From Nitrososphaeria archaeon (lineage in GTDB: Archaea > Thermoproteota > Nitrososphaeria > JACIWG01), in the NCBI GenBank assembly GCA_026413865.1, contig JAOAKB010000006.1, positions 35,736 through 73,112 of the forward strand: 37,377 nt of DNA, in the 5' to 3' direction. The position numbers were made by a program, and so were the translations under genes. Position 1 is the stretch's first letter, and the number at the start of each line of letters is the position of its first letter. Below are positions 1 through 9,705 of the stretch, one piece after another. The notes beneath the pieces were generated by a model. The model worked only from the letters and a program-made list of their open reading frames with translations, did no database searches and was not told where the DNA came from.

Positions 1-389
1 ATGTTCTCAACTGTAGCGTTTGCTTTAAATATGAAACTTTTATAGTTTGTTGTATTATATACGCTTATGTATGTGCCATTAATTATTGAAACGATATATT
101 TTCCTCCCTCGTGCACCTTTATTCCATCTATCATGTCAAAATATCTTGCTGGCAGAATTTCTACTTTCCTACTTCCGTCTGCTGCATCTAACCCCGTAAC
201 TAGTGACCTATTTATGACATAAACTATATTCTGGTCCCCTGTTAAAGAAATTCTATATTTTTCACTAGCATAATTTTCTAAATTTTTCGTCCATATTGGA
301 AGGTTATCATATGCTAATATATTATATGTGAAACTAGAAATAAAGAGTATTAGAAAAAAAGTGATTATGGCCATCTTTCTTATTTTCAT
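1..389 (-). CDS. Secreted/membrane-anchored protein, C-terminus truncated by window edge
   Basis: Reverse strand open from ATG at 389 to the window start: MKIRKMAIITFFLILFISSFTYNILAYDNLPIWTKNLENYASEKYRISLTGDQNIVYVINRSLVTGLDAADGSRKVEILPARYFDMIDGIKVHEGGKYIVSIING... with an N-terminal hydrophobic signal. Missing from the ORF track because it is truncated. Confidence 0.75.
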   Translation of the reverse strand, partial: MKIRKMAIITFFLILFISSFTYNILAYDNLPIWTKNLENYASEKYRISLTGDQNIVYVINRSLVTGLDAADGSRKVEILPARYFDMIDGIKVHEGGKYIVSIINGTYISVYNTTNYKSFIFKANATVEN

Positions 390-430
390 TCTATTATTGC
401 TTTATCTTAACAGTTTTTATTGTTTTCTAT

Positions 431-3172
431 TTACTTTCTCTTAAGTGCAATCACTTTTGCGACTTCTAGTGATGTAAATATTATTATTGCTGAAATTATT
501 GCCAGTATCATATCTTCTAAGGTTGGATATGTTACTCCTAAAGCATCGTGTAAGAAGGGTGTATAAAGTACTGTTAGCTGTATAATTAATGAGCTTGCAA
601 TAGCGAACCAAAGATATTTATTTGAAAATGGCTGTGCTTTTATAATTGGATGGCTGAGTGAATGACATGATATCGCTATAGCGAGTTCACATATTATAAA
701 TGTTGTTAAGAGCTGTGTCCTTGGAATGATAAGTTCGTTTTCATCAAATGTACTAAAGTATGTGGTTTCAGTTGACATTGTTAATAAGAAGTTTAATAAT
801 AATATAACTGTATATAGTGCCGGTAACATTATAAAGAATATTATAATCTCTTTTTTACTCATTAAACCAGATTTAGGGTTTCTAGGCTTTCTTTTCATTA
901 CATCCTTTTCTGGTGGATCTATTCCTAATGCGATCGCAGGTAACCCATCTGTTGTAAGGTTTACCCAAAGAATTTGAACTGCTGTTAATGGTAGTGGTAA
1001 TCCCACTAACATTGCCACAAACATTACAGTAATTTCAGTAATATTACTTTCTAAAAGATATGTTAGATATTTTTTAATGTTGTCAAAGATTCTTCTTCCT
1101 TCCTTCACGGCATTAACTATTGTTGAAAAGTTGTCATCTGCTAAGATCATGTCAGAGGTTTCCTTTGTCACCTCAGTTCCTGTTATTCCCATTGCAACTC
1201 CAATATCAGCCATTTTTAATGCTGCCGCATCGTTTATTCCATCACCTGTCATGGCTACCACATAACCTTTGCTCTTTAATGATTTGACAATTTTTGTCTT
1301 ATGTTCTGGTGAAACTCTTGCGTAAACCTTAACATCTTCCACAATCCTATTAAATTCCTCCTCTGACATTTTTTCAAGCTCGGCTCCAGTTAATACAAGA
1401 TTGTCTTTTTCATCTAAGAGTCCAAGCTCTTTTGCAACCGCTACAGCAGTAAGCTTGTGGTCTCCTGTAATCATTACAACCTTTATTCCGGCCTCCTTAC
1501 ACAGCTTTATCGCATCCTTTACCTCTTCCCTTGGAGGGTCGATCATTCCCTCTATACCTAAGAATATGAAGTCTGTTTCAAATTCTTTTTCATCAATCTT
1601 TTCAGGAATTTCTTTAACTTCCTTATATGCTATTGCAAGATTCCTTAGCGCCTCTGAAGCCATTCTTTCATTAATTTCTAAAATTTTTCTTTTTTCCTCT
1701 TCTATAAGTTTAACACGTTTCCCATCCTTCATAACCCACTTACATCTTTCTAAAACAACTTCTGGCGCTCCCTTCATTACAACAAGTTTTTTATCAGTTT
1801 CAGGCATACTATGGATTGTTGTCATTCTCTTCCTTTCGGAGGTGAACGGGATCTCGTTAACTCTAAAATATTTACTTAGTTCTTCATCCCCTATTCCCGC
1901 CTTTTTAGCTGCTATAATTAAAGCACCTTCTGTAGTATCTCCACTAATACTCCATCTTCCTCCATCATAGAATAGTTTTGCATCATTACATAATGCTGAA
2001 GCCTTTAGAAGCATATGTAAGGTTTCTATTTTTAGGGGCTCAACCTTTTTTCCTTCAAAATAAAACTCACCCTTGGGCTCATAACCTACACCACTAACTT
2101 CAATAATCTTGTCTTCAACAAAAATTTTTTTAACTGTCATTTCACCCTTAGTCATTGTTCCAGTTTTATCTGCACAAATTATTGATGTACTTCCCAAGGT
2201 TTCAACTGCCGGTAATCTCCTTACAATTGCTTTCCTTTTAGCCATCTCATACATTCCTATGGCTAGAGAACCTGTTACAACTGCCGGTAATGCTTCAGGA
2301 ACAGCTGCAACAGCCAAACTTATACCCCAAAGTATCATTTCAATTAATTCGTGTCCTTTTAGTATTCCAAGGAATGCAACAAAACCACATACACTTAAGG
2401 CAAAGATTGTTAGCCATTTACCTATTGCATTCATTCTTTTTTCTAAAGGTGTCTCAACCTTTTCTTCTTCTTGTACGGTCTTAGCAATCTTACCAAACTC
2501 TGTATTCATACCAGTTGCTACAACAACACCTAAACCCCTACCATAAGTTACTACAGTGCCACTAAAAGTCATATTTACTCTATCAGAGATTATAATATTT
2601 TCAGGCAAAGGTTCAACCGATTTTTCTATTGGAATCGATTCTCCAGTTAAAGAAGCTTCATCAACTTTCAAATTATATACTTCAAAAAGTCTTATATCTG
2701 CTGGTACCCTATCACCAGCCCTCAAAACAACAATATCTCCTGGAACAATCTCCCTAGACGATACAACCCTTTCCCTTCCTTCCCTTATTACTGTAGCAGA
2801 CGGTGCCGCAAGCTTCTTCAAAAGTTGTACAGCCCTTTCAGAACGGTACTCTTGTGCAAAACCTAAAACTGCTGAAGCTATAACAATAGCAAATATTACT
2901 ATAGCATCAAGCACTTCTCCTATAATTAGTGAAAATCCTGTGGCTACGATCAAAAGTATAATAAGAACATTATTGAACTGATCAATAAAAATTCTCCATG
3001 AAGGTGTCACCTTTTCTCTAATTATTTCATTAAACCCATGCTCTATAAGCCTTTTTTTTGCTTCTACTTCACTTAATCCCTCCTTTGAAGTACGAATCCT
3101 TTCAAACACTTCCTTTATATTCAGAGAATGCCATTTTATTTCAGATTGAAATGCCATGAACGGCTCCACCAT
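431..3172 (-). CDS. P-type cation-transporting ATPase (P2A, calcium-type)
   Basis: 913 aa; TGES, DKTGTMTKGE, GDGINDAAALKMADIGVAMG and PEALP motifs; N-terminal cation ATPase domain and C-terminal LPLTAVQILWVNLTTDGLPAIALGIDPPE. Confidence 0.95.
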   Translation of the reverse strand: MVEPFMAFQSEIKWHSLNIKEVFERIRTSKEGLSEVEAKKRLIEHGFNEIIREKVTPSWRIFIDQFNNVLIILLIVATGFSLIIGEVLDAIVIFAIVIASAVLGFAQEYRSERAVQLLKKLAAPSATVIREGRERVVSSREIVPGDIVVLRAGDRVPADIRLFEVYNLKVDEASLTGESIPIEKSVEPLPENIIISDRVNMTFSGTVVTYGRGLGVVVATGMNTEFGKIAKTVQEEEKVETPLEKRMNAIGKWLTIFALSVCGFVAFLGILKGHELIEMILWGISLAVAAVPEALPAVVTGSLAIGMYEMAKRKAIVRRLPAVETLGSTSIICADKTGTMTKGEMTVKKIFVEDKIIEVSGVGYEPKGEFYFEGKKVEPLKIETLHMLLKASALCNDAKLFYDGGRWSISGDTTEGALIIAAKKAGIGDEELSKYFRVNEIPFTSERKRMTTIHSMPETDKKLVVMKGAPEVVLERCKWVMKDGKRVKLIEEEKRKILEINERMASEALRNLAIAYKEVKEIPEKIDEKEFETDFIFLGIEGMIDPPREEVKDAIKLCKEAGIKVVMITGDHKLTAVAVAKELGLLDEKDNLVLTGAELEKMSEEEFNRIVEDVKVYARVSPEHKTKIVKSLKSKGYVVAMTGDGINDAAALKMADIGVAMGITGTEVTKETSDMILADDNFSTIVNAVKEGRRIFDNIKKYLTYLLESNITEITVMFVAMLVGLPLPLTAVQILWVNLTTDGLPAIALGIDPPEKDVMKRKPRNPKSGLMSKKEIIIFFIMLPALYTVILLLNFLLTMSTETTYFSTFDENELIIPRTQLLTTFIICELAIAISCHSLSHPIIKAQPFSNKYLWFAIASSLIIQLTVLYTPFLHDALGVTYPTLEDMILAIISAIIIFTSLEVAKVIALKRK

Positions 3173-3347
3173 ATCCCCGTATAAAAATTTTATAAACTTT
3201 AATAATTGAGATTATTAATCACATTTATATAATTTTTTGTTATGTTATTGGATAATTTGTTTGACATGATACTAGTAGAAAATTCTAGTTTATATTCTAC
3301 ATTTACTAAAAGATGAAAGTCAGATTTTCTAAATATTAAAATATTTG

Positions 3348-3390
3348 GTTACAAAACTTTTTGTAACTCTCTAAAAAATTATATAAATAG
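3348..3390 (+). promoter_or_regulatory. Promoter with perfect inverted repeat upstream of TATA box
   Basis: gttacaaa-actt-tttgtaac (3348-3367) followed by aaattatataaata (TATA) about 25 nt before ATG 3404; leaderless arrangement. Confidence 0.45.
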
Positions 3391-3403
3391 TTATAACATA
3401 ACT

Positions 3404-3808
3404 ATGAATGACATACTAATGATTACCTTAATTCCAATAGTGTTCATTTTAGCGGTCGGGCTTTTATTAATCATTTGGGTTTTTGCCTCCGTACCAGTTT
3501 ATATCTCAGCAAAAATATTAACTTCTGGAAAAACAACTCTATTTAAGTCAATGATTGCTACTTTGTTCGGTTCAATAGTTTATGTTATGGCCATAGCTAT
3601 TGTGCACCTAATTTTACATTCATTTTTACTCTCTTTTTTAATTGCATACGTGCTCTACATTTGGGTCTTTAAGGCAATATTTGGTGTAAGCTGGCTGAAG
3701 GCAGTAGGAATATCTATTTTAGCTATAATCTTTACATTAGTTATACAAGCTTTATTGGCTGAGTTTTGGTCTATAACTTTCATACCTTCTCCAAAATGGG
3801 CTATATGA
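3404..3808 (+). CDS. Small multi-pass membrane protein, unknown function
   Basis: 134 aa, about four hydrophobic helices, archaeal promoter upstream. Confidence 0.7.
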   Translation: MNDILMITLIPIVFILAVGLLLIIWVFASVPVYISAKILTSGKTTLFKSMIATLFGSIVYVMAIAIVHLILHSFLLSFLIAYVLYIWVFKAIFGVSWLKAVGISILAIIFTLVIQALLAEFWSITFIPSPKWAI

Positions 3809-3855
3809 TTACTAAACTTTTTATATTTGAAGACTTAACAATTTAAAGATGTTTA

Positions 3856-4896
3856 ATGAGCATACAGTTTATAAAAGAAATAAAATATGCCAAGCTCCTA
3901 TCACCTTTAAAGGATTATCAAGCAGATGAGCAGGCTGTCGAACATAGACTTGATCCTCTATTAAATAGGGAAACTGTCATAACTCCCGGCCGTTTCCAGT
4001 ATATTAAAAGGTTGTTTGAATCTGATGAAAAAGAAATTCTCAATGTTATAGAAAATACTCGAGCAAGCTGCCCATTCTGTCCAGAAAGGATTCAAGCATC
4101 CACGCCTAAGTTTCCAAAAGAAATTGTAGAGGAGGGAAAGATTGTTGTTGGAGAAACTATACTCTTTCCAAGCCTTTTTGCTCATATGGACTATAATGCG
4201 GTAGGTGTTTTATGTAAAGAGCATTATCTAAAGCTTAGTGAAATTCCAGATAAGTTATGTGATGGTTTTAGTGCTGGCCTTATCTGGTTAAAAAAATTAC
4301 ATAACTACAATAGAAATATAAAGTACGCTTGTTTCATAGAAAACTATTTTCCTCCATCAGGTTCAACAGTAATACATCCTCACATACAGGTTCTAGCTAG
4401 TGAAAGGCCCTTTAATATGTTAAAAGACCTTATTTGGAGAAGTAGAAAGTATTTTGAAAACTATAAAACAAATTATTGGCTTGACTTGATTAATGTTGAA
4501 TTGGAGGGTGACCGTTTTATAGGTGAAATAAATGACATTGTTTGGCTTACTCCATTTGCTCCAATGCACACATATGAAATCTTGGCAATAAGCAGAAGGT
4601 TCTCAAATCTTCTTGAAGTAGGTGAGGAATACATTAAAGGTCTTGTTTCTGGTATTAAAAGTGTGCTGAAATTTTTTCAAGACGAAGGTTTGTCATCTTT
4701 TAACTTAACCCTCTATTCTGGTCCGTTTGGAGAAGATTCTTCAGACTATTTTAGGGTGGGATTAAAGATTGTTGGCCGTTCGGGATATCGTTTTCCGTTC
4801 GTAAGTGACCTTTGGGGTCTGCAAACTCTAATGATGCATGGTGAAGCCTACGAGGTCCCAGAAAGGATGGCTGAAAGGCTTAGAAAGTACTTTTAA
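3856..4896 (+). CDS. GalT/HIT-superfamily nucleotidylyltransferase-like protein
   Basis: 346 aa; CPFCPE (zinc-type motif), ENYFPPSGSTVIHPHIQV (HxHxQ signature of the galactose-1-phosphate uridylyltransferase family). Confidence 0.8.
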   Translation: MSIQFIKEIKYAKLLSPLKDYQADEQAVEHRLDPLLNRETVITPGRFQYIKRLFESDEKEILNVIENTRASCPFCPERIQASTPKFPKEIVEEGKIVVGETILFPSLFAHMDYNAVGVLCKEHYLKLSEIPDKLCDGFSAGLIWLKKLHNYNRNIKYACFIENYFPPSGSTVIHPHIQVLASERPFNMLKDLIWRSRKYFENYKTNYWLDLINVELEGDRFIGEINDIVWLTPFAPMHTYEILAISRRFSNLLEVGEEYIKGLVSGIKSVLKFFQDEGLSSFNLTLYSGPFGEDSSDYFRVGLKIVGRSGYRFPFVSDLWGLQTLMMHGEAYEVPERMAERLRKYF

Positions 4897-5583
4897 CTAT
4901 GTTTGACTACATTTAATTTCTCCATACACTCCTATAAACGGCTTTCTTCTGTTCTCGCATTTTCTAGGACAGTACATGCAGGCAACATACTCTTCCTCTG
5001 AAACTGCAAAGACTCCTGAAGAAGACTTTCTAGGAATCATTAGAAAATTTTCTGTTAAATATACACCAATATGCTTCCACGGCTCCATCATCCTAAATAT
5101 GACCTCTTGTTGTTTGATATCGAAAAGATCTCCTCTACCTGTACCAGGGGCAAAGCTTGATATTTTACCACCTAATCTGCTTTCAACAATACCTTTCACA
5201 TGTTCTCTTGCTTTGCTAAGAAGATAGTCTCCAACTGACTCTAGAACAAATGCCTTGACAACACTTTCTTTAGCCAACTCTGAAGCTTTCCTTTCAACAT
5301 TATCGCCTATAGTTATAACATAGACTGCTATTGGTTGTCCAACTTTTAGTCTATCAGAAAGAATTTTGCTTTCAAAAACGTGTTCTCCTTCAACATAGAC
5401 TTTTATTCCATCAATTTTTTTAACATTGATAAATGTGATCAAAGCCTTAGGTTTAGCTAATGCTACGCCTGTTTCCAAAATTTTCTTTACCTCTATTTCG
5501 TCAACTCTTCTAATTTTTTTAAGTTCAATAAATTCTTTCAAATTCACATTTAAGGGTATGTCATTGATAACCTCAAGTTGCAT
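4897..5583 (-). CDS. Stand-alone methionine-synthase activation (MetH C-terminal)-like protein with C-terminal Cys cluster
   Basis: 228 aa; APGTGRGDLFDIKQQEVIFRMMEPWKHIGVYLTENFLMIPRKSSSGVFAV resembles the PGY..W....Q..IF......IGV.LTES.MM.P.KS.SGV pattern of the B12-dependent Met synthase activation domain; then CMYCPRKCENRR...C. Confidence 0.7.
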   Translation of the reverse strand: MQLEVINDIPLNVNLKEFIELKKIRRVDEIEVKKILETGVALAKPKALITFINVKKIDGIKVYVEGEHVFESKILSDRLKVGQPIAVYVITIGDNVERKASELAKESVVKAFVLESVGDYLLSKAREHVKGIVESRLGGKISSFAPGTGRGDLFDIKQQEVIFRMMEPWKHIGVYLTENFLMIPRKSSSGVFAVSEEEYVACMYCPRKCENRRKPFIGVYGEIKCSQT

Positions 5584-5649
5584 AACTTAACTTTAAAAAA
5601 TCTAATATATAAGCAAAAATATTCTTTATAATAAAAATATCTAAACTTA

Positions 5650-6039
5650 TTAAATTCTTCCTAAACAGTAAGAACATTCTCCTATATCATAGGGTTTTAT
5701 AAATTGTCTATGTAATTTACAAAGTAAACCTTTTGACCTTACAAGCCTACATATTTCACAGACTTTAGAAATGGTCTCCATTTGGTTTAAACTGCCTTCA
5801 AAAATTTTTTCACTTAACCAAACAATTTTCTCATAAACCTCTTTATCATTTTCTAAATTTAATGAAATGCCTCTATATCTTCTAACATACATACTTACAG
5901 CTGATTGGCTGATTCTCAAAATTTTTGCTATATCTGTTTGTTTTAGATGATGTTTTTCTGAAAGTTCTTTAGCTATTATTGCCCTAATGTTTGGTAATAT
6001 TGTTTTAACTGCAACCTCACATGGTACGAGCATTTCCAT
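5650..6039 (-). CDS. XRE-type HTH transcriptional regulator with C-terminal Cys-rich segment
   Basis: HLKQTDIAKILRISQSAVSMYVRRYRG is a clear HTH; C-terminus CEICRLVRSKGLLCKLH...CSYC. The ORF-track start at 6177 overlaps the divergent gene; ATG at 6039 has ggtg and TATA directly upstream. Confidence 0.8.
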   Translation of the reverse strand: MEMLVPCEVAVKTILPNIRAIIAKELSEKHHLKQTDIAKILRISQSAVSMYVRRYRGISLNLENDKEVYEKIVWLSEKIFEGSLNQMETISKVCEICRLVRSKGLLCKLHRQFIKPYDIGECSYCLGRI

Positions 6040-6118
6040 CACCTTATATATAGAGAAAAGGTATAAATATAGTTTATTACAATAGTAATATGTGCATGAA
6101 TTTAAAAAGGTGAAAAAT

Positions 6119-7341
6119 ATGGGAAAAGAATTTGAAAAAAGAAAGAAATTTTGAAACAAATTATTAGAGAACTTCATTCTGGTATTCCGTTGAAAGATGT
6201 TAAAGTAAGGTTTGCATCAGTTTTAGAGGGGCTAAAGCCTGAAGAAATTGCATTGGTTGAAGAGGAGCTAGTTAATGAGGGTCTGCCTAGAGAGGAAATA
6301 AGGCGTTTATGTGATGTGCATTTGGAGGTTTTTAAGGATCAGTTGGAAAAGGAAAAGTTGCATATCACAGAAGATCATCCAATAAGCATTCTGATGGAAG
6401 AGCATAAAATAATGTTGGCTTTAGCTGATAAGCTTCTAACCTTATCACAGACTCTTGAATCCACTAATGAATTGAACCAGTTCAAGGAAGTATTACATCA
6501 TATAGAACATATTGTAAAAGACTTCATTGACTCAGAAAAGCATTATTTGAGGGAAGAAAATGTCCTCTTTCCACTTCTTGAAAAACATGGTGTAACCGAA
6601 CCACCTGCAATAATGTGGATGGAACATAATCAGATAAGGGAAAAGAAGAGGGCACTAAATAGTCTTGTAGAAGCGCATACGATACCGCCTTCAAAAGAAT
6701 TTTTAATAACCTTAAAAAATATTTCAAATGAACTTAACCATATTCTAAACAGTCATTTCTATAAAGAAAACAACATACTATTTCCAACGGCATTAAACAT
6801 AATATCTAATGAGGAGTGGGCTGTTGCAAGAAAAGATTTTGATGAAGTTGGCTACTGCTGCTTCACACCAACTGTTTATCATAAACCTGAAGAAAAGGCG
6901 CCTTTTATAGAAGAAAAGATTGTACATAAAGACAAAATAGAATTTGAAACGGGCTCTTTAACAAAAGATGAAGTAGAAGCAATACTTAATTCTCTACCAG
7001 TAGACATAACCTTCGTTGATGCAAACGATTCAGTAAAATACTTTAACAAGGCTGAAAAAAGAATCTTTGTAAGAACAAAATCAGTTATAGGCAGAAAGGT
7101 TCAAATGTGTCATCCACAAAAAAGTATTCATATAGTAAACAAGATTCTAGATTCATTTAGGAAAGGAGAAAAAGATGTAGCCGAATTCTGGATAAACATG
7201 AACGGCCGACTAATACACATAAGATACTTTCCAGTAAAGGATAAAAACGGTAAATATCTTGGAACAATGGAAGTAACACAAGATGTTACAGAAATAAAAA
7301 AGCTTGAGGGTGAAAAAAGGCTACTAGACTGGAAAGACTAG
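6119..7341 (+). CDS. DUF438 / hemerythrin HHE / PAS-like sensor protein (apparent frameshift near the N-terminus)
   Basis: DUF438-like N-terminus, HHE-type H...E...H residues (MEEHKIMLALADKL, DSEKHYLREENVLFPLLEKHG, MEHNQIREKKR, HFYKENNILFP), then a PAS-like region (LPVDITFVDANDSVKYFNKAEKRIFVR). The ORF-track start is a TTG at 6151; an ATG at 6119 with aaggtg upstream joins by a single A insertion in a run at 6135-6140. Confidence 0.85.
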
Positions 7342-7387
7342 CACACAATGTAAACTACAATCATCATCAGATCTAGAATTTTTCTTT

Positions 7388-7768
7388 TTATTCCTCAAAA
7401 AATTGGTTTAAAAATGATTTTACATTCTTGTACTCTTCTTCCAATTTATCTCGTCCTATCGTTATGTTACAGATTATAGTGTTATCTTCTTGGCAAGTTA
7501 AGGAATAGTTTAGAGCATACAATTTTTGCAAGCACAAAAGCCACTTTTCTAGTATTTTCAAATCCAGTTTACCTGATTTAGGGCATAAAATGAGTATAAT
7601 TTCTATGAAGAAGGAGGGTGTTTTTGAAGTAATATTTTTTGCTCCTATACCGATTACATAATTTGCTTTTTTGTCTAAGATTTGATAAGCTTCTTTCTGC
7701 CTTAAAGCTTTCGCCTTCTCTATAGTTGATTCGATGTCAACTAATTTGTTTTTTCTCAACAAAACCAC
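7388..7768 (-). CDS. Hypothetical protein
   Basis: 126 aa complete ORF with coding-like composition; no family recognised. Confidence 0.55.
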   Translation of the reverse strand: MVLLRKNKLVDIESTIEKAKALRQKEAYQILDKKANYVIGIGAKNITSKTPSFFIEIILILCPKSGKLDLKILEKWLLCLQKLYALNYSLTCQEDNTIICNITIGRDKLEEEYKNVKSFLNQFFEE

Positions 7769-7802
7769 AATCTTTTAATCATTTTATTTTTGTAAGATAG
7801 TT

Positions 7803-9296
7803 TTATGTTCTCAGATACTTTTTGAATAAGATTACGCCTATTACTAAGACGGCTATGCTAGACATAGCTACTGCTGTAAAATCTAATAATATGGTTGGGC
7901 TATCTATGTTTGCTCCCCGCAGAAAAATTGATGTTAGTGCGTCAGTTACATAATAGCTTGGTACAAGCTTAGCAATTAATTGAATATTGGATGAAAGTGA
8001 TGATCCTACAAAGGTTCCAAGGAAAAGTTGTGGCATAACAAAAATAAAGGCTAATCCTGTTGCTGCATTAGCTGTTTTTGCCACGCTAGCAGTAATTAGC
8101 CCAAAACCAATATTTGATAGAGAGAATATTAAAACAAGAAGAAAGGCAAAAATATACATTGGGAACATTGTGTTTGGTTTAAATCCCATTAAATACATTA
8201 TTAAGAAGATAAGAATTGCCTGAATTAATGCTATAAGAGTATATGATAAGATTTGGCTTATCATAAACTCTGTAGGTGTTATGGGTGTTATACGTAATCT
8301 TTTTAGCATGCTATTCTCCCTATCTTGTGTAAAAGATTGGGCGGCTATCATTATGATGAAAATTGATGCAAATGTAAACATGCCTGGTGCCATGTATTCA
8401 AAGGCGGTCAACTGTTTTACGTCCATTAATGAATCGACCTGAAAATTTACTGGAATTGAAACTGTTTGCTTACTTTGGTCCATAAATGAAGTCAACACCT
8501 GCTGAATTATTGGGGGTATTGCTTGAGTTGCAACAATTGAACCCTTATCATCATCTCACTTTCATACTTTTGTATTTCAGGAGGCGTGAAAGTCAGCGTA
8601 CCCGTTGCATTCGGTACCTGTATTATTGTCACTATGCTACTTCCTGAAGTTACAGTTACACTCACCAGCACTCTCATAGGTACCATGGTGAAGGCTATCA
8701 ATGCGGCTATAATAGTGATAACAAATGTAAAAATAGCCCATATCACTATACTTAATATCATGCTCTGAGAGGACCTTTTACATACTACTAAAAGGAATGC
8801 TGCAATAGCATAGTATGTGGTTGCCAAAAGTATTAAAAAGAGCATAAAAATTTATTATCCTAACAATTTTATTCTAAGGTAGGTGTTATTTTAAGAACAA
8901 ATATTGTTCCAGCAACATTAATTACAGATGAAATAAAGAGCGCTAAAGAGACCGCGGAAACTGCTGCAAGAAACTTTCCATTAAAAAATACATCCCTGTA
9001 AACAGGCTATGCCAAAACAATCTTCAAAGTACCTTTCTCCCTCTCACCAGATATTGCGTCAAAACCTAAAGCTAAACCGATTATTGGTGCAAAAGAAGAC
9101 ATGATACTTATAAGCGAATATATTGCAGAACCAAGAAAACCTCTAGAAGTGTAATTCCAATAGATGAAAATGTCATATATAGTGTTGCTTGGGTGGCAAC
9201 AGTAAGAAGCAGAAATATTGCAACAAGTATAATAAACCTTCTACCTTTTACAATATCAGAAAACTCTTTAGATGCAACAGTAAAAATATTGGGCAT
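7803..9296 (-). pseudogene. Chimeric ABC-2 type transporter permease pseudogene
   Basis: Fragments in shifting frames: MPNIFTVASKEFSDIVKGRRFIILVAIFLLLTVATQ... -> GFLGSAIYSLISIMSSFAPIIGLALGFDAISGEREKGTLKIVLA(TAG 9007-9009)PVYRDVFFNGKFLAAVS... -> MLFLILLATTYYAIAAFLL... -> DDKGSIVATQAIPPIIQQVLTSFMDQSKQ...MAPGMFTFASIFIIMIAAQSFTQDRENSMLKRLRITPITPTEF. Several frameshifts and one nonsense codon. Confidence 0.8.
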
Positions 9297-9400
9297 ATGA
9301 TACTTCTTTCCAACTTTCTATAACTTTCTGATTAACTATATAAAAGTTTTAAAAAATTTCAGATAAATCTAATCACTATATAGGATGTCAGATAAACTTT

Positions 9401-9423
9401 ATATTCTATATTATCTAGAATAT
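9401..9423. promoter_or_regulatory. Inverted repeat, candidate VapB operator
   Basis: atattcta-tattatc-tagaatat, perfect 8-bp arms, just upstream of the preferred vapB ATG (9436) and adjoining a ctttatatt TATA-like element. Confidence 0.5.
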
Positions 9424-9435
9424 CTTGGTGATCTT

Positions 9436-9705
9436 ATGGCAACAATTCTTATAAAAAATTTACCTGAAGAACTTTTAAAAGAGCTTAAAAGATTAAAGGT
9501 TGAACTTGGCTGCAAGACTTGGGCTGAGCTTCTGGCAAAGCTAGTTGAACAAAGGACAGTTTTATTGGATGAATGTAGGGTTGAAGAAATGAGGAAAGGT
9601 GTAGAACAATTTCTAAAACTTAGAGAGGTTGTTTCAAGTAAGTGGACTGGTCCACCTAGTGTATTAGAAGAAAGTAGAAGGTCAAGGGGTCATGTGGAAG
9701 AATAG
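9436..9705 (+). CDS. vapB: VapB-type antitoxin
   Basis: MATILIKNLPEELLKELKRLKVELGCKTWAELLAKLVE, RHH-like N-terminus; overlaps the start of a PIN gene. Start moved from 9385 to 9436 on RBS/operator grounds. Confidence 0.75.
   Translation: MATILIKNLPEELLKELKRLKVELGCKTWAELLAKLVEQRTVLLDECRVEEMRKGVEQFLKLREVVSSKWTGPPSVLEESRRSRGHVEE

Noticed and set aside
726-2981. Multiple plus-strand ORFs opposite the P-type ATPase
   Set aside because: Antisense shadow ORFs of a highly conserved gene, with no recognisable domains or RBS.
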